A DNA stretch of 54,402 bases from an uncultured Bacteroidia bacterium (GCA_902784785.1 CACZWF010000002.1:1-54402), one strand, 5' to 3'. Positions 36,139 through 44,329 are shown, counted from the first letter of the stretch. Program-made: numbers and translations. Notes: generated by a model from the letters alone, not told the origin.

Positions 36139-38961
36139 TTAGTTCTGGTAGCAGCCCGGCCAGGAGGTGGCGCCCCGGTTGTTGCCATTGATGTCCTTGC
36201 CCAGCGCGCCGATGCTCTCCAGCCAAGCGTAGAAGTCGGCATCGGCCTCTTCAATCTTGCTATTGACATCTGCGGTTGCGGCTTTCATACTGCTATTGGT
36301 GCCGCTCATCGTTCCGTTCCATGCATAGATGCCGTCCCAACCGCTGAAGGAAGTGGAGTTGGCGGTATAATCGTGACCGGATCCGGTGTCATCGCCCCAG
36401 TCAACCCTGCCGTCTCCCTCTTTGGAGGTCTTGTTGTAATAAGAAGTGACAGGCGTGGCGTCGGAGAACCAAATGCAGTTGCCATCCGTTTGCTTGGAGC
36501 AGATGATGTTGTTCAGGAATTGATAATCGCCGCTGGTCTGTTTGATTCGTATAACGCCCCAGTTATTCTTGAAAGTCCCGCCATAGCGCGTAAGATCGCC
36601 GACAACTGTGCTGTTGGAAAGGATGAAACGGCTACCTGTTTTATCAAGGCAAATCCAGGATATTTCGTTAGTATTTCTGCCACCATAATTGTCGTGGACG
36701 GAACAGTTGTTCATTCCGAGGAGACCGGTGCCGCTTGACCAAATGACCATACCGTGCGTTCCTCCGTAGGTGGTGCCGTCGTTGCCGGTTCCGGAGGTGT
36801 TTTCCTTGAACTCGCACGCATTGAAGTAGAAGGAAGTGCTGAGGCGGTTGTTGATGATAGCGGCGCAGGCCGGATTGGCGGAGTAGGTTCTGTTGGTGTA
36901 GTTTCCGTCAAAGACGCATCCGTTGAAACGACCCTTCGCATTGGAGGAGTTGAAGCGGATGATGCCGCCGTAGATGAGATCTTCGGAGACAATGTTATAG
37001 TTGCCTTTCATCGTCGTGTTGGTGAAATTGACCACGGTTCCGCCTTGGGTCGCGTAAATCACTGCACCGGCGTGATGATTATCGCTGGCTCCGCCTTCTC
37101 CCGTGGCGTAATTGCCTTCGAACAAGCAATCGGTGAAGTTATAACTTGCACTACCGCTGGCCGTATAGACCGCTCCGCCGCCCAAGTTGGTATGATTCCC
37201 CTTGAAAGTGGTGCCATTGAAGGTGAAATTGCCGGCAGCGACAAGGGCGACCGCCCCGCCGTTCAAGCCGACGCTATAGCAATCCTGAATGGTTCCGCCT
37301 GTCACGAGCAGCGTTCCGGTGGAGGCTGAACGGATGGCGGCGCCTCCAGTGAAATCATTCTCGGCGGTGCTTTCTGTCCTTTCCACGCTGACATTCTTGA
37401 TGTTGACTCTCGTCAAGGTTGCATTGTCTGCGTCGTTAATATATACAGCCGTACCCGTGCCGGAGTTGATGTTGCAGTCCTGCATGTTGAGCGTGGCGGA
37501 AGCGCTGTTGACATAAACGGCGTTGCCGTTGCCGCTATTGCTGGTGAATGTACAACTGTTGAGGGTCACTGTCGCCTCTTCGGCATTAATAGAAGCACCG
37601 TTAGAAGCGCTGTTACCTGTAAACTCACAGTTCGTAATGGTGGCCGTACCTTTGATCAGGTTAATGGCGCCGCTTTGTCCGCTGGTTTGGTTGTTCTCGA
37701 AAACGCAATTCTCCAATTGCAGTTTCGCGGACGAAGTGTTGACACGAATGGCCGCACGGTTGGAGTTGCCGTTGGTCCCGGTGAATTTGACATTCTTGAC
37801 GGTGACGTTGGTGCTCGACTTGGGCCAGAGCATACCGGCCGGATCGCCGCTGCCACCGATGAAGGTGGTCATCGCAGAGCCGGAACGGGTTCCTTCGAGG
37901 GTGAAATTCACCTCGCTGTGTCCCGAGAAGTCGGGCTGGACATAGTCTCCGAAGGTGAATTCATCAGCGGAGAAATGGAAGGTCGCTCCCCGGACCAGGA
38001 AGTGGTTGTCTCCGTTCTTGACAAAGTCCATGAATTGGGCGGCGGACATCGCGTTGTTCCAACCGGAGCCACCCTTGAGTCCGGAGCCCGACGGGGTGAC
38101 GTAGAATTGTCCGTTGTGCTGGTCGACGTCCGTGAGTTTGGTAATCTGGCCGGCCGCCAGGGTGTAGGACCCGACAAAGGTGAAAGGAGTCATTGTTTCG
38201 CTACCCTTGAGCATCGTCACTCGGAATCCGTTGCTGACCGTTCCCGGGATGACGGGGATGAAGTATTCCCCCGCGCCGTCAACGGAGAGGTTGACTTTTG
38301 TGGAAGCGGAGGCTACTTCGCCGAATGCCAGGTCGCCGGAGGCGTTGAAGGAGACAGGCAACGTGCCGGCCATCGCTTCTCCGTCCAGACCCTCGACCGA
38401 AATTTGGGTGATTTCGTTGTCGGTGATGCTGATTTGCAGCAGGGAGGCGATGTTCTTGAAGTGGAGGGAGGTGTTCCACACGCCGTCGGTCTTGACCGCC
38501 TTGGCCGCCGAGTAGTCCGCGCTGGCGAATGCGCCGCTGGTGCGGTTGGAGGGGAACGAGATAGAGAGCGTTCCGTCTTCACATTCGGAAGCGATGGTGG
38601 CCGGATAGGTCACATACAAAGCGCTCAGTTCTTCGGGAACCGTAATGTCCGAAAAGGCTGTGCTGTGCGCGCTGGACTGGGCGGTGGCGTCGTAATTGGT
38701 CTCGCCGTCCCAGAAACGGATGGCGTCTCCCGCCACCCAGTTGACGGTCTTGCCGTCGGAGGCCAGGCTGGTCTTGGAGGTCGCTTCGGAGGTGAAGGTC
38801 AGGGTGAAGGTCCCGTCGGGGTTGACCACCACGCCGCTTTGCTCCTGCTCGGGGGTGTCGGAATTGATATTCTCTTGCGTAGCGGGCGTCGCCTCTTTGG
38901 CGCAGGATGCGACCAAGAACGCCGCCATAACGAATGCTGTCAGGATGTTTTTCGTTTTCAT
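36139..38961 (-). CDS. Large right-handed beta-helix lipoprotein with fimbrillin-like N-domain (copy B)
   Basis: 940 aa. Lipoprotein signal (ILTAFVMAAFLVASCAKE), Thr/Glu-rich linker, fimbrillin-like domain (~45-285; KTVNWVAGDAIRFWDGETNY, SALYVTYPATIASE), then beta-helix repeats (GNSASNGASINAEEATVTLN, GGGAVYTASGSASYNFTDC) and the C-terminal WLESIGALGKDINGNNRG...SWPGCYQN. No sorting-signal-like extra domain is seen after the anchor-Q end. It is the upstream member of a tandem pair; 36 bp downstream of its stop begins the next microprotein, and I see no terminator or promoter between, so the four genes may form one transcript. Likely surface-exposed, with binding or adhesion as the probable role (inference). 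Confidence 0.88.
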   Translation of the reverse strand: MKTKNILTAFVMAAFLVASCAKEATPATQENINSDTPEQEQSGVVVNPDGTFTLTFTSEATSKTSLASDGKTVNWVAGDAIRFWDGETNYDATAQSSAHSTAFSDITVPEELSALYVTYPATIASECEDGTLSISFPSNRTSGAFASADYSAAKAVKTDGVWNTSLHFKNIASLLQISITDNEITQISVEGLDGEAMAGTLPVSFNASGDLAFGEVASASTKVNLSVDGAGEYFIPVIPGTVSNGFRVTMLKGSETMTPFTFVGSYTLAAGQITKLTDVDQHNGQFYVTPSGSGLKGGSGWNNAMSAAQFMDFVKNGDNHFLVRGATFHFSADEFTFGDYVQPDFSGHSEVNFTLEGTRSGSAMTTFIGGSGDPAGMLWPKSSTNVTVKNVKFTGTNGNSNRAAIRVNTSSAKLQLENCVFENNQTSGQSGAINLIKGTATITNCEFTGNSASNGASINAEEATVTLNSCTFTSNSGNGNAVYVNSASATLNMQDCNINSGTGTAVYINDADNATLTRVNIKNVSVERTESTAENDFTGGAAIRSASTGTLLVTGGTIQDCYSVGLNGGAVALVAAGNFTFNGTTFKGNHTNLGGGAVYTASGSASYNFTDCLFEGNYATGEGGASDNHHAGAVIYATQGGTVVNFTNTTMKGNYNIVSEDLIYGGIIRFNSSNAKGRFNGCVFDGNYTNRTYSANPACAAIINNRLSTSFYFNACEFKENTSGTGNDGTTYGGTHGMVIWSSGTGLLGMNNCSVHDNYGGRNTNEISWICLDKTGSRFILSNSTVVGDLTRYGGTFKNNWGVIRIKQTSGDYQFLNNIICSKQTDGNCIWFSDATPVTSYYNKTSKEGDGRVDWGDDTGSGHDYTANSTSFSGWDGIYAWNGTMSGTNSSMKAATADVNSKIEEADADFYAWLESIGALGKDINGNNRGATSWPGCYQN
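36998..37213. repeat. 216-bp near-identical segment shared by beta-helix genes A and B (partner 33604-33819)
   Basis: Bases 36998-37213 and 33604-33819 align without gaps and with only scattered differences, far more similar than most of the two genes. They encode the blades containing TTMKGNYN, GGTVVNFTN and SYNFTDCLFEGNYATG. This looks like recent gene conversion or a recent partial duplication. Confidence 0.85.
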
Positions 38962-38972
38962 AGCGCTTAGGA

Positions 38973-39101
38973 TTAATCGTTGCCAAACATGTCTACAATC
39001 GTGTAGTCTTCTTTGTCTCCGCCGCTGGAGACCATCAAGATACTGCTAGTCCGCAACAAGCAGGACTTGCAATGGGGTTGGGTGTACTTTTTATTTTTCA
39101 T
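38973..39101 (-). CDS. 42-aa microprotein preceding beta-helix protein B
   Basis: ATG at 39101, TAA at 38975-38973, ending 11 bp before the ATG of the beta-helix lipoprotein. The N-terminus is basic (MKNKKYTQPHCKSCLLRTSS) with a CxxC pair, a short hydrophobic/serine stretch follows (ILMVSSGG), and the acidic end KEDYTIVDMFGND matches the end of the microprotein at 35959-36102. Conservation of end, size, position and spacing while the middle differs argues for selection at the peptide level. A -7-like box lies 22 bp upstream. Function unknown. Confidence 0.7.
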   Translation of the reverse strand: MKNKKYTQPHCKSCLLRTSSILMVSSGGDKEDYTIVDMFGND

Positions 39102-39122
39102 ACAAACAAAATTTTCACACGG

Positions 39123-39130
39123 CAAAGTAA
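39123..39130 (-). promoter_or_regulatory. Candidate -7 box (TTACTTTG) before the microprotein/beta-helix series
   Basis: TTACTTTG matches TAnnTTTG at seven of eight positions and lies 21 bp upstream of the microprotein ATG at 39101. The region further upstream is AT-rich without a clear TTTG. It is the only promoter candidate I see for the four genes at 39101-32661. Confidence 0.4.
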
Positions 39131-39185
39131 CCTTATATTATAAAAGGATTTTATAGCGATAGTTGAAAAAAATATAAGGATTCTT

Positions 39186-39225
39186 GCAGAAAAGAAAACA
39201 CCTGCCGTGCGTGGAGCACAACAGG
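39186..39225 (-). terminator. Intrinsic terminator after the beta-helix gene at 39257
   Basis: The minus-strand RNA forms a 10-bp stem, CCUGUUGUGC with GCACGGCAGG (two G-U pairs), around a 5-nt loop, then UGUUUUCUUUU. The G-U pairs would be C-A mismatches on the other strand, so the terminator is oriented for the minus-strand gene whose stop is 31 bp upstream. Confidence 0.85.
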
Positions 39226-39256
39226 CGTAGGGCCGTTAAGAAAAGGTTGCTTCTCG

Positions 39257-40645
39257 TTAGCGAGGCATCTGGGCGCCGTAACCGGCGACTTTTCCAAAGA
39301 GGTCTTTTGCTTTTTCCCAAGGATACTTGTTACAGTACATGCTGGGACGTACAATCTCGCTACCCTGCTGGTTTAGCCCGAAGAGGCGGTTGACCTGGTT
39401 GGCGGCGGAGTTGGGGTTGTAGGTCTGGGAGGAGATGATCTTCAGTGTCATGAAGCCCTCGAGATAGGACTTGTCGATGGCGTTGATGAATGCTTCGTTC
39501 TCCGGCATTTCCACGTTGCCTTCGTATTTGGGTCCGATCTGCTCGGCTTCCTCAATCCGGGCGGCGGAGACGGAAATGGAGGCGGCGCCGGAGGAGGCCA
39601 GTTCCAGGTCTCTGCGGTTGGCGAAGAAGTAGTTGTCGTAGAGGTTGCTGATTTTCTCTTTTTCCATGGCCTTGTTGGACTCATAGAAAACACGTTCCAC
39701 CGCGCAGTTGCTGTTGCAGCCGAAGATGTTGTTGTGGACGTTGATGGTGCGGATGCCGTTCATGAAGCGGAAGCCCTGTCCCATATCCTCGAAGGCCTTC
39801 GTGCGCGTCCAGGTGAAGAGGACGGTGTTGTGGTGGAAATCGAGGGAGACCAGGGGGATGTCTGCGTCGCGGACATTGCCCTTGACCTGGCAGGCGGCGT
39901 AGCGGCAGGAGATGAAAATATTGTTGGAAATCTCCATATGGCCTTTGCCCATCAACGCGCAGATGCCGTAGTCGCGGCAGTTAACGAAGATACAGTTGGA
40001 GATACGGATGTTGCCTTCCACATCGAGGTGCAGACCGTATTGGTCTCCGTTGGCGAAGCCGACCTTGGGGCAGTTCGGGGAGGCGTTGGGCTCCACGAAA
40101 CGGCCGGTGAGCATACCCTCGTTGGGGGTTCCAGTGACGGGATCCTTCACATTGGCGACACAGTAGATGTTGCTCTCGCCAAAGTCGAAGACAAATCCGT
40201 CAATCACCACCTTTCCTTCGGGACCGCTGTAGCCGTACGGACGACGGGCGTTCAGATTGAACAAAGGAGCGATGAATTTCTGGTCGGTGGGTTGGAACTT
40301 GGTGACATACTTGATGACGTCGCGCTCGCTGAAATCGGGGGAGTAGCCTCCGTAGATGCTGATGAATTTGCCCATATCGTGGGTGGCGTTGGCGAAACGT
40401 CCGCTTTCGATGTAGCCACGGTCAAGGCTGCCGAGATAATTGCCTTCTGCCACGAGGATGGTGTCGTCGTCGCTGGCCGCGTCGATGGCTTTCTGCAAAT
40501 CCTTCATCGGTTTTTCAGCGGTCAATCCGTCGGAACGGGCGGAACCGGTGGATGCGCTGACATAAAAAGTCTTGCCTTGCGCGAAGGCGAGGGTGCCACT
40601 GAGCAATACGAGCGTCAGAACGGCGGAGATTTTGGGGAGTTTCAT
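39257..40645 (-). CDS. Secreted right-handed beta-helix protein (DUF1565/pectate-lyase-like fold)
   Basis: 462 aa from MKLPKISAVLTLVLLSG at 40645 (signal peptide to AFAQ). FYVSASTGSARSDGLTAEKP and MKDLQKAIDAASDDDTILVAEGNY are the typical DUF1565/beta-helix opening; later coils carry NIRISNCIFVNCRDYGICAL, HMEISNNIFISCRYAACQV and TINVHNNIFGCNSNCAVE. It lacks the fimbrillin-like domain, lipobox and anchor-Q end of the two larger neighbours. Catalytic residues of a lyase cannot be identified; binding or structural roles are equally likely. It has its own promoter (40683-40713) and terminator (39186-39225), so it is a single-gene unit. Confidence 0.8.
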   Translation of the reverse strand: MKLPKISAVLTLVLLSGTLAFAQGKTFYVSASTGSARSDGLTAEKPMKDLQKAIDAASDDDTILVAEGNYLGSLDRGYIESGRFANATHDMGKFISIYGGYSPDFSERDVIKYVTKFQPTDQKFIAPLFNLNARRPYGYSGPEGKVVIDGFVFDFGESNIYCVANVKDPVTGTPNEGMLTGRFVEPNASPNCPKVGFANGDQYGLHLDVEGNIRISNCIFVNCRDYGICALMGKGHMEISNNIFISCRYAACQVKGNVRDADIPLVSLDFHHNTVLFTWTRTKAFEDMGQGFRFMNGIRTINVHNNIFGCNSNCAVERVFYESNKAMEKEKISNLYDNYFFANRRDLELASSGAASISVSAARIEEAEQIGPKYEGNVEMPENEAFINAIDKSYLEGFMTLKIISSQTYNPNSAANQVNRLFGLNQQGSEIVRPSMYCNKYPWEKAKDLFGKVAGYGAQMPR

Positions 40646-40677
40646 ATACCTTAAATATTGGATTTGCAAGAATATTC

Positions 40678-40709
40678 TGTTGCAAAGATAAATAATAATA
40701 CTACTTTTG
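40678..40709 (+). promoter_or_regulatory. Promoter of the DUF6122 gene, interlocked with the divergent one
   Basis: Plus strand TTG at 40680-40682 (-33-like), 19-nt spacer, TACTTTTG at 40702-40709 (-7), only 4 bp before the ATG at 40714. The start of transcription would be at or just inside the ATG, so the mRNA may be leaderless or nearly so. The two divergent promoters cannot easily be bound by polymerase at once. Confidence 0.55.
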
Positions 40710-40713
40710 CAAA
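40683..40713 (-). promoter_or_regulatory. Promoter of the beta-helix gene at 39257-40645
   Basis: Minus strand TTTG at 40713-40710 (-33), 19-nt spacer, TATCTTTG at 40690-40683 (-7), a very good Bacteroides-type promoter. It interlocks with a plus-strand promoter in the same 36 bp. Confidence 0.75.
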
Positions 40714-41055
40714 ATGGAATGGTTGAGATTTGTCATACATTACGGTCTGCACTTCTTCGGACCCTTGCTGCTGGCCCTTTTCTTTCGTAAGGACCGTCGG
40801 CTGAAGGCCTATCTGATCATGCTGGCCACGATGCTGGTGGATGCGGACCACCTGCTGGCCACGCCGATGTTCGACCCCACGCGGATGAGTGTCGGTTTCC
40901 ATCCGCTTCACTCCCACTACGCCATCGCCGTATATGTGCTCATGTGCTTCCTTCCCTATGAGAAATGGCACTGGCCGTGGTGGCTCCGCGCCGGCGGCCT
41001 CGGTCTGGTCTTACACATGTTCACCGACTGGCAGGACTACACCCTCTGGATGTAG
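40714..41055 (+). CDS. DUF6122-family small membrane protein (YdjM-like metal-site motif)
   Basis: 113 aa, the usual length of this Bacteroidota family. Hydrophobic helices at ~8-24, ~33-48, ~68-82 and ~92-104. Conserved polar motifs lie near the membrane: HYGLHFFGP, LVDADHLLATPMFDP, FHPLHSHYAI and LHMFTDWQDY, a His/Asp pattern like that of inner-membrane metal-dependent hydrolases such as YdjM. Enzymatic activity is unproven. It is a single gene convergent with the sigma-C39 gene. Confidence 0.85.
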   Translation: MEWLRFVIHYGLHFFGPLLLALFFRKDRRLKAYLIMLATMLVDADHLLATPMFDPTRMSVGFHPLHSHYAIAVYVLMCFLPYEKWHWPWWLRAGGLGLVLHMFTDWQDYTLWM

Positions 41056-41115
41056 GCCATCCGAGATAATTCAGTGGGGTACTACCTATCATCGGGCCAA
41101 CAAATGAATACCAAG

Positions 41116-42153
41116 CTATTTCTCAATGAATACGCAGTAATAGTTGGAATCCGACCAGGCATCTAGGAAGTGCGCGATGCTGACGGGCAGGGGAATGGGG
41201 CCGAATGCGGGGTCGTATAGGGCGACTTCGTCCCTGTTGATATCGACGGAGAGCACGACGACGCAATGGTCCACGATACCGCCCGCGAAAACATCTTCCA
41301 ACCTCTCTTCCACGGGATTGCCTATCAATTCGCCGCCATCGACGGCCGCCAGCACTTGCTTGCCTTCATCCAGGGCCTTCATTACATCTTGCAGCGTCGC
41401 CTCGTTCACTTTCTCCACCTTCAAGCCAAACTCCCGGGCCGTGTTACCCAGGTCCTGAACCTTGGCGCCGTCTTCCATCAGCCATCCTTTCTTCATGGCC
41501 AGGTCGCGCAACTCATCCAGGGATTGATGGATGCCGAAGCAATGCAGGATATACTCTTCGCAACGGATGGCACATAACGAATCGCCTCTCGTACGGGCAA
41601 TCTTCATAATCTCCTCCAACTTCTTCAGCGCCCGTACTTTCATATTGTAAAGATTGGCTTTCTTGATGCCGGTCAATTTTTCCAGTTCATCGAAACTCAT
41701 CTCTTCTATGATGAGTTTCTGGAGAATCAGTCTGTAATTTTCGTTCTCTATCTGGTCCAATATGGCGGCAACCCGCATGTCTTCTTCTAATTGTTTCCGG
41801 TCCGGTCTTTCGGGATTCTCATCTTCAATTTTCTGCGCTTCATATAAAAGACGGTCCCCACTCTCATGTTCTATCACTCTTTCCCGATTTTTCTTTTCCA
41901 AGAAGTAGTTACGGGCCACGGATTTCAGCCATCCGTAGATGTTGGAACGACCTTCAAACATCCTGAGCCGTCGGGCATCGTCAGCCATCAGGTGCAGATA
42001 GAGTTCATTGACCAATTCGTCATAATCGGCCTTGTTGTCGAAAATCTTGCCAATCAGAGCGTAAAAGAGCGGCTTGCACATCTTGAAAAAGAAGTGCTGC
42101 GTAATCTTCTCGTCCCGGGCAATCAGTCCCTGTATGATTTCCTGATCGGTCAT
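41116..42153 (-). CDS. Sigma-70 (ECF-like) factor fused to a C39/papain-like cysteine peptidase domain
   Basis: 345 aa. Residues ~20-90 are sigma region 2 (YDELVNELYLHLM, FEGRSNIYGWLKSVARNYFL) and ~123-185 region 4 with its HTH (MSFDELEKLTGIKKANLYNM). Residues ~190-345 form a C39-like domain: DSLCAIRCEEYILHCFGI with candidate catalytic Cys194 in the CxxxC pattern of the family, QVLAAVDGGELIGNP, IVDHCVVVLSVD with His296, and LYDPAFGPIPL with Asp314. The Cys-His-Asp triad looks complete. The peptidase half could cleave an anti-sigma factor or the protein itself, or serve as a ligand-binding module (inference). It lies 23 bp after the ATPase gene and probably shares its transcript. Confidence 0.88.
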   Translation of the reverse strand: MTDQEIIQGLIARDEKITQHFFFKMCKPLFYALIGKIFDNKADYDELVNELYLHLMADDARRLRMFEGRSNIYGWLKSVARNYFLEKKNRERVIEHESGDRLLYEAQKIEDENPERPDRKQLEEDMRVAAILDQIENENYRLILQKLIIEEMSFDELEKLTGIKKANLYNMKVRALKKLEEIMKIARTRGDSLCAIRCEEYILHCFGIHQSLDELRDLAMKKGWLMEDGAKVQDLGNTAREFGLKVEKVNEATLQDVMKALDEGKQVLAAVDGGELIGNPVEERLEDVFAGGIVDHCVVVLSVDINRDEVALYDPAFGPIPLPVSIAHFLDAWSDSNYYCVFIEK

Positions 42154-42176
42154 GCGCTGGCAGATATGGTTGGAAT

Positions 42177-43550
42177 TTAGCAGCGAGTATTGTTTATCAC
42201 GTCTTCCGGTCCCAAGGCGTTTCCGAGATTGTCTTCAGGGGTGACTTTGGTGAAAAGTATGATCCGGATGTCTTTCCCTTGTGCGAAGGGCAGGGCCTCG
42301 GAAATGCGTTGGAGCCGGCGGGTGAGCAGGCGGCCGTTTTCGCCGTTGGTCCACTTGCATTCTCCAATCAGTAAAGTCTTATGGTCCAAAGATTCGGCTA
42401 CAATATCCAGTTCAACATCTTCCCATCCTTCATCCAGCTTTACCTTTCCCCACCATCGTCGGGCTACGCCATAAGTAATTCCGCTTATCGTATTCCCCGT
42501 TACCGATTCACGGCATAAATGCTCCCACCAATATCCGATGTGCCCCGGGAATCGTTCTTCCATCAGCGAATCAATAGGACCAAACCGTCCTAATTCGATG
42601 AACGAGCGGTTGGGGATGACGAACTGGTAGTAGAAACTCAAGAAAGGGTCTGCAATGTGGTATAAGCTTTTCTTGCTATTCTTGGGCGATTCTCCGAATG
42701 GCGTCTCTTTTTCTAAATATCCCAAATCCACCAATTTGGCTAATGGGCGGGACAGGTTGGTGGCCGGCTCTCCGCAACGGGACGCAATCTCGCTGAGGCG
42801 ATGTACACCACGGCCGACAATGGACATGATGGTGGATACTTTCACCGTGTCTTTGATGTCGTCTTTGAAAAGTCGTAACGGCTCTTCGTACAAGATTCCA
42901 AATGGGGAGAAAATATGCGTGTCAATGGCCTCGCGCAAGTTTGATTCCATCTCCCTAAGCTTCCAGTAACGCGGCACTCCGCCCCATACAGAATAGTCCT
43001 CAATGGCTTCTTCGGCATTCACCCCCAAAGCTTCTTGCAAGTATGGCAACTTGATGGGATGCATATTGAAATCAGAATTTCCCCTGCCGTAGAGTGGAGA
43101 TTGTTCATCGTGCGTGAGATTATACATCATCGTTTGCGACGATCCGCACAAAATCAGATGATACTTCAAATCGCCATTGTCCAGCAAACTTTGGATAATG
43201 GATGGTAACGCAGGTGTGTTCTCTGCCAGATAAGGGAATTCGTCCAAACAAAGCGTAATCCTGTCCGTGATGCGGTAATTCAATGCGGTAAGCAGCGTCC
43301 TCCAGTCTTTGTATTCGACATCAGCGAAGCCGGGGAGGTGAGCGGAAATAACCTGTGCACATAAGCGCATTTGTTCAATGGCATCTGTCCGATCCGCTTC
43401 GAAATAGATATCTTTTTCAGAAAGTACTCGTCCGATCAAAGAAGATTTTCCAATTCGGCGTCGCCCTCTGATAATCACAAAAGACGGTTCTGGCGCATTG
43501 AGGAGCCTTTTCAATCGCTCAATTTCTTCTTTCCGGTCAACAAATTTCAT
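42177..43550 (-). CDS. AAA ATPase with DUF234/PD-(D/E)XK-like C-terminus
   Basis: 457 aa. The N-terminal ATPase shows FVDRKEEIERL, Walker A RGRRRIGKSSLI, Walker B TLCLDEFPYLAE and the sensor-like LILCGSSQTMM. A winged-helix segment follows (~250-310), then the DUF234 domain, with VELDIVAESLDHKTLLIGECKW near residue 395 resembling a PD-(D/E)XK nuclease core. Such proteins are multi-copy in Bacteroidota and archaea and of uncertain function. Its promoter is flanked by an 8-bp inverted repeat. A remnant of a second copy (last 27 codons plus promoter region) lies at 50486-50625 in the same orientation. Confidence 0.88.
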   Translation of the reverse strand: MKFVDRKEEIERLKRLLNAPEPSFVIIRGRRRIGKSSLIGRVLSEKDIYFEADRTDAIEQMRLCAQVISAHLPGFADVEYKDWRTLLTALNYRITDRITLCLDEFPYLAENTPALPSIIQSLLDNGDLKYHLILCGSSQTMMYNLTHDEQSPLYGRGNSDFNMHPIKLPYLQEALGVNAEEAIEDYSVWGGVPRYWKLREMESNLREAIDTHIFSPFGILYEEPLRLFKDDIKDTVKVSTIMSIVGRGVHRLSEIASRCGEPATNLSRPLAKLVDLGYLEKETPFGESPKNSKKSLYHIADPFLSFYYQFVIPNRSFIELGRFGPIDSLMEERFPGHIGYWWEHLCRESVTGNTISGITYGVARRWWGKVKLDEGWEDVELDIVAESLDHKTLLIGECKWTNGENGRLLTRRLQRISEALPFAQGKDIRIILFTKVTPEDNLGNALGPEDVINNTRC

Positions 43551-43560
43551 GAGGCAAAAT

Positions 43561-43604
43561 AATTATGCTCTGCAAACATAATGTTTTTATTGCATAATTC
43601 CAAA
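43561..43604 (-). promoter_or_regulatory. ATPase-gene promoter bracketed by inverted repeat AATTATGC / GCATAATT
   Basis: Minus strand: TTTG at 43604-43601 (-33), 20-nt spacer, TATGTTTG at 43580-43573 (-7). AATTATGC (43561-43568) and GCATAATT (43592-43599) form a perfect 8-bp inverted repeat, 23 bp apart, one arm in the spacer and one near +1. The same arrangement and spacing occur at 50583-50621, which argues for a dimeric repressor site. Confidence 0.65.
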
Positions 43605-43645
43605 TACTGCTTGTGTTTATTTGATTTTTTGTCTTCGACTTCCGG

Positions 43646-44257
43646 TCATGCACCTGCGGATACGGTGATTTTATGCATCAGATCCGGGTTCTGTTTCAGT
43701 TGCGCGTTCAAGTCGATGTGATAGGTCACTTCTTCCCGCAAGGCCGGGGCCGTCGATGACGAGTCCGCAAAATTCCAGGTAAGCAGGACGACCTGTTTCT
43801 TCAGTGACTTGATCTTGCGGGCGAGCATTTCGTGGTCCGCATCCCCGGTGATGAGCACGACAAAGTCGAAATCCCGGTACACCGCCAACTCATACGTCTC
43901 CAGCGCGAACCAGACATCGATGCCCTTTTCTTTAATCGTGCCATCCGGCATCTCATAAATGTGTTTGTAATGGAAAACCACATCGTTTTCAATGAGTTTG
44001 TCCTCAAACTTCCGGTCGCTCTCGAGTTTCTGCTTCTGCTTGGCCTCAAAAGCCTTGAAACGCCCTTGAAAATAATGGCTTTCTGTAATGATGCAGGATT
44101 CCCTCGGAAGCTCGAACTTTTCCGAAATGCACGTGCGGATATGGCTCATTATCCCCTTGAGATTGACCTTTGAATTCGGCTGCAGTCCCTTGTTCATTTC
44201 CATGAAATAGCCCCCGTCTATGAAAAGACCGATGGAGTAGATTTGGTTTTTGGACAT
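43646..44257 (-). CDS. NYN-domain (PIN-like, LabA/DUF88) protein
   Basis: 203 aa. A NYN nuclease fold is suggested by the acidic motifs YSIGLFIDGGYFMEM (Asp14), KEKGIDVWFALETYELA and FDFVVLITGDADHEMLARKI, with the final VVLLTWNF strand. These Asp residues would bind metal for RNA cleavage. YFQGRFKAFEAKQKQKLE is a helical insert. No partner gene in an overlapping operon is seen; 72 bp separate it from the preceding AT-rich genes. RNA processing or defence are both possible roles. Confidence 0.85.
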   Translation of the reverse strand: MSKNQIYSIGLFIDGGYFMEMNKGLQPNSKVNLKGIMSHIRTCISEKFELPRESCIITESHYFQGRFKAFEAKQKQKLESDRKFEDKLIENDVVFHYKHIYEMPDGTIKEKGIDVWFALETYELAVYRDFDFVVLITGDADHEMLARKIKSLKKQVVLLTWNFADSSSTAPALREEVTYHIDLNAQLKQNPDLMHKITVSAGA

Positions 44258-44329
44258 AGTAATCAGTTGAAAGGGGTTAGTGAATAGTTGGTTGTGTGCA
44301 GATATGGCGTTCCCTTCGGTTTAGAAAAA

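Noticed and set aside
33594-37213. Repeated stretches in the beta-helix genes as a possible CRISPR or insertion sequence
   Set aside because: Repeats are in-frame protein coils; there are no regularly spaced short repeats with unique spacers and no transposase.
39138-39320. 60-codon minus-strand frame below the beta-helix gene
   Set aside because: It spans the terminator and overlaps the true C-terminus of the gene at 39257 in another frame.
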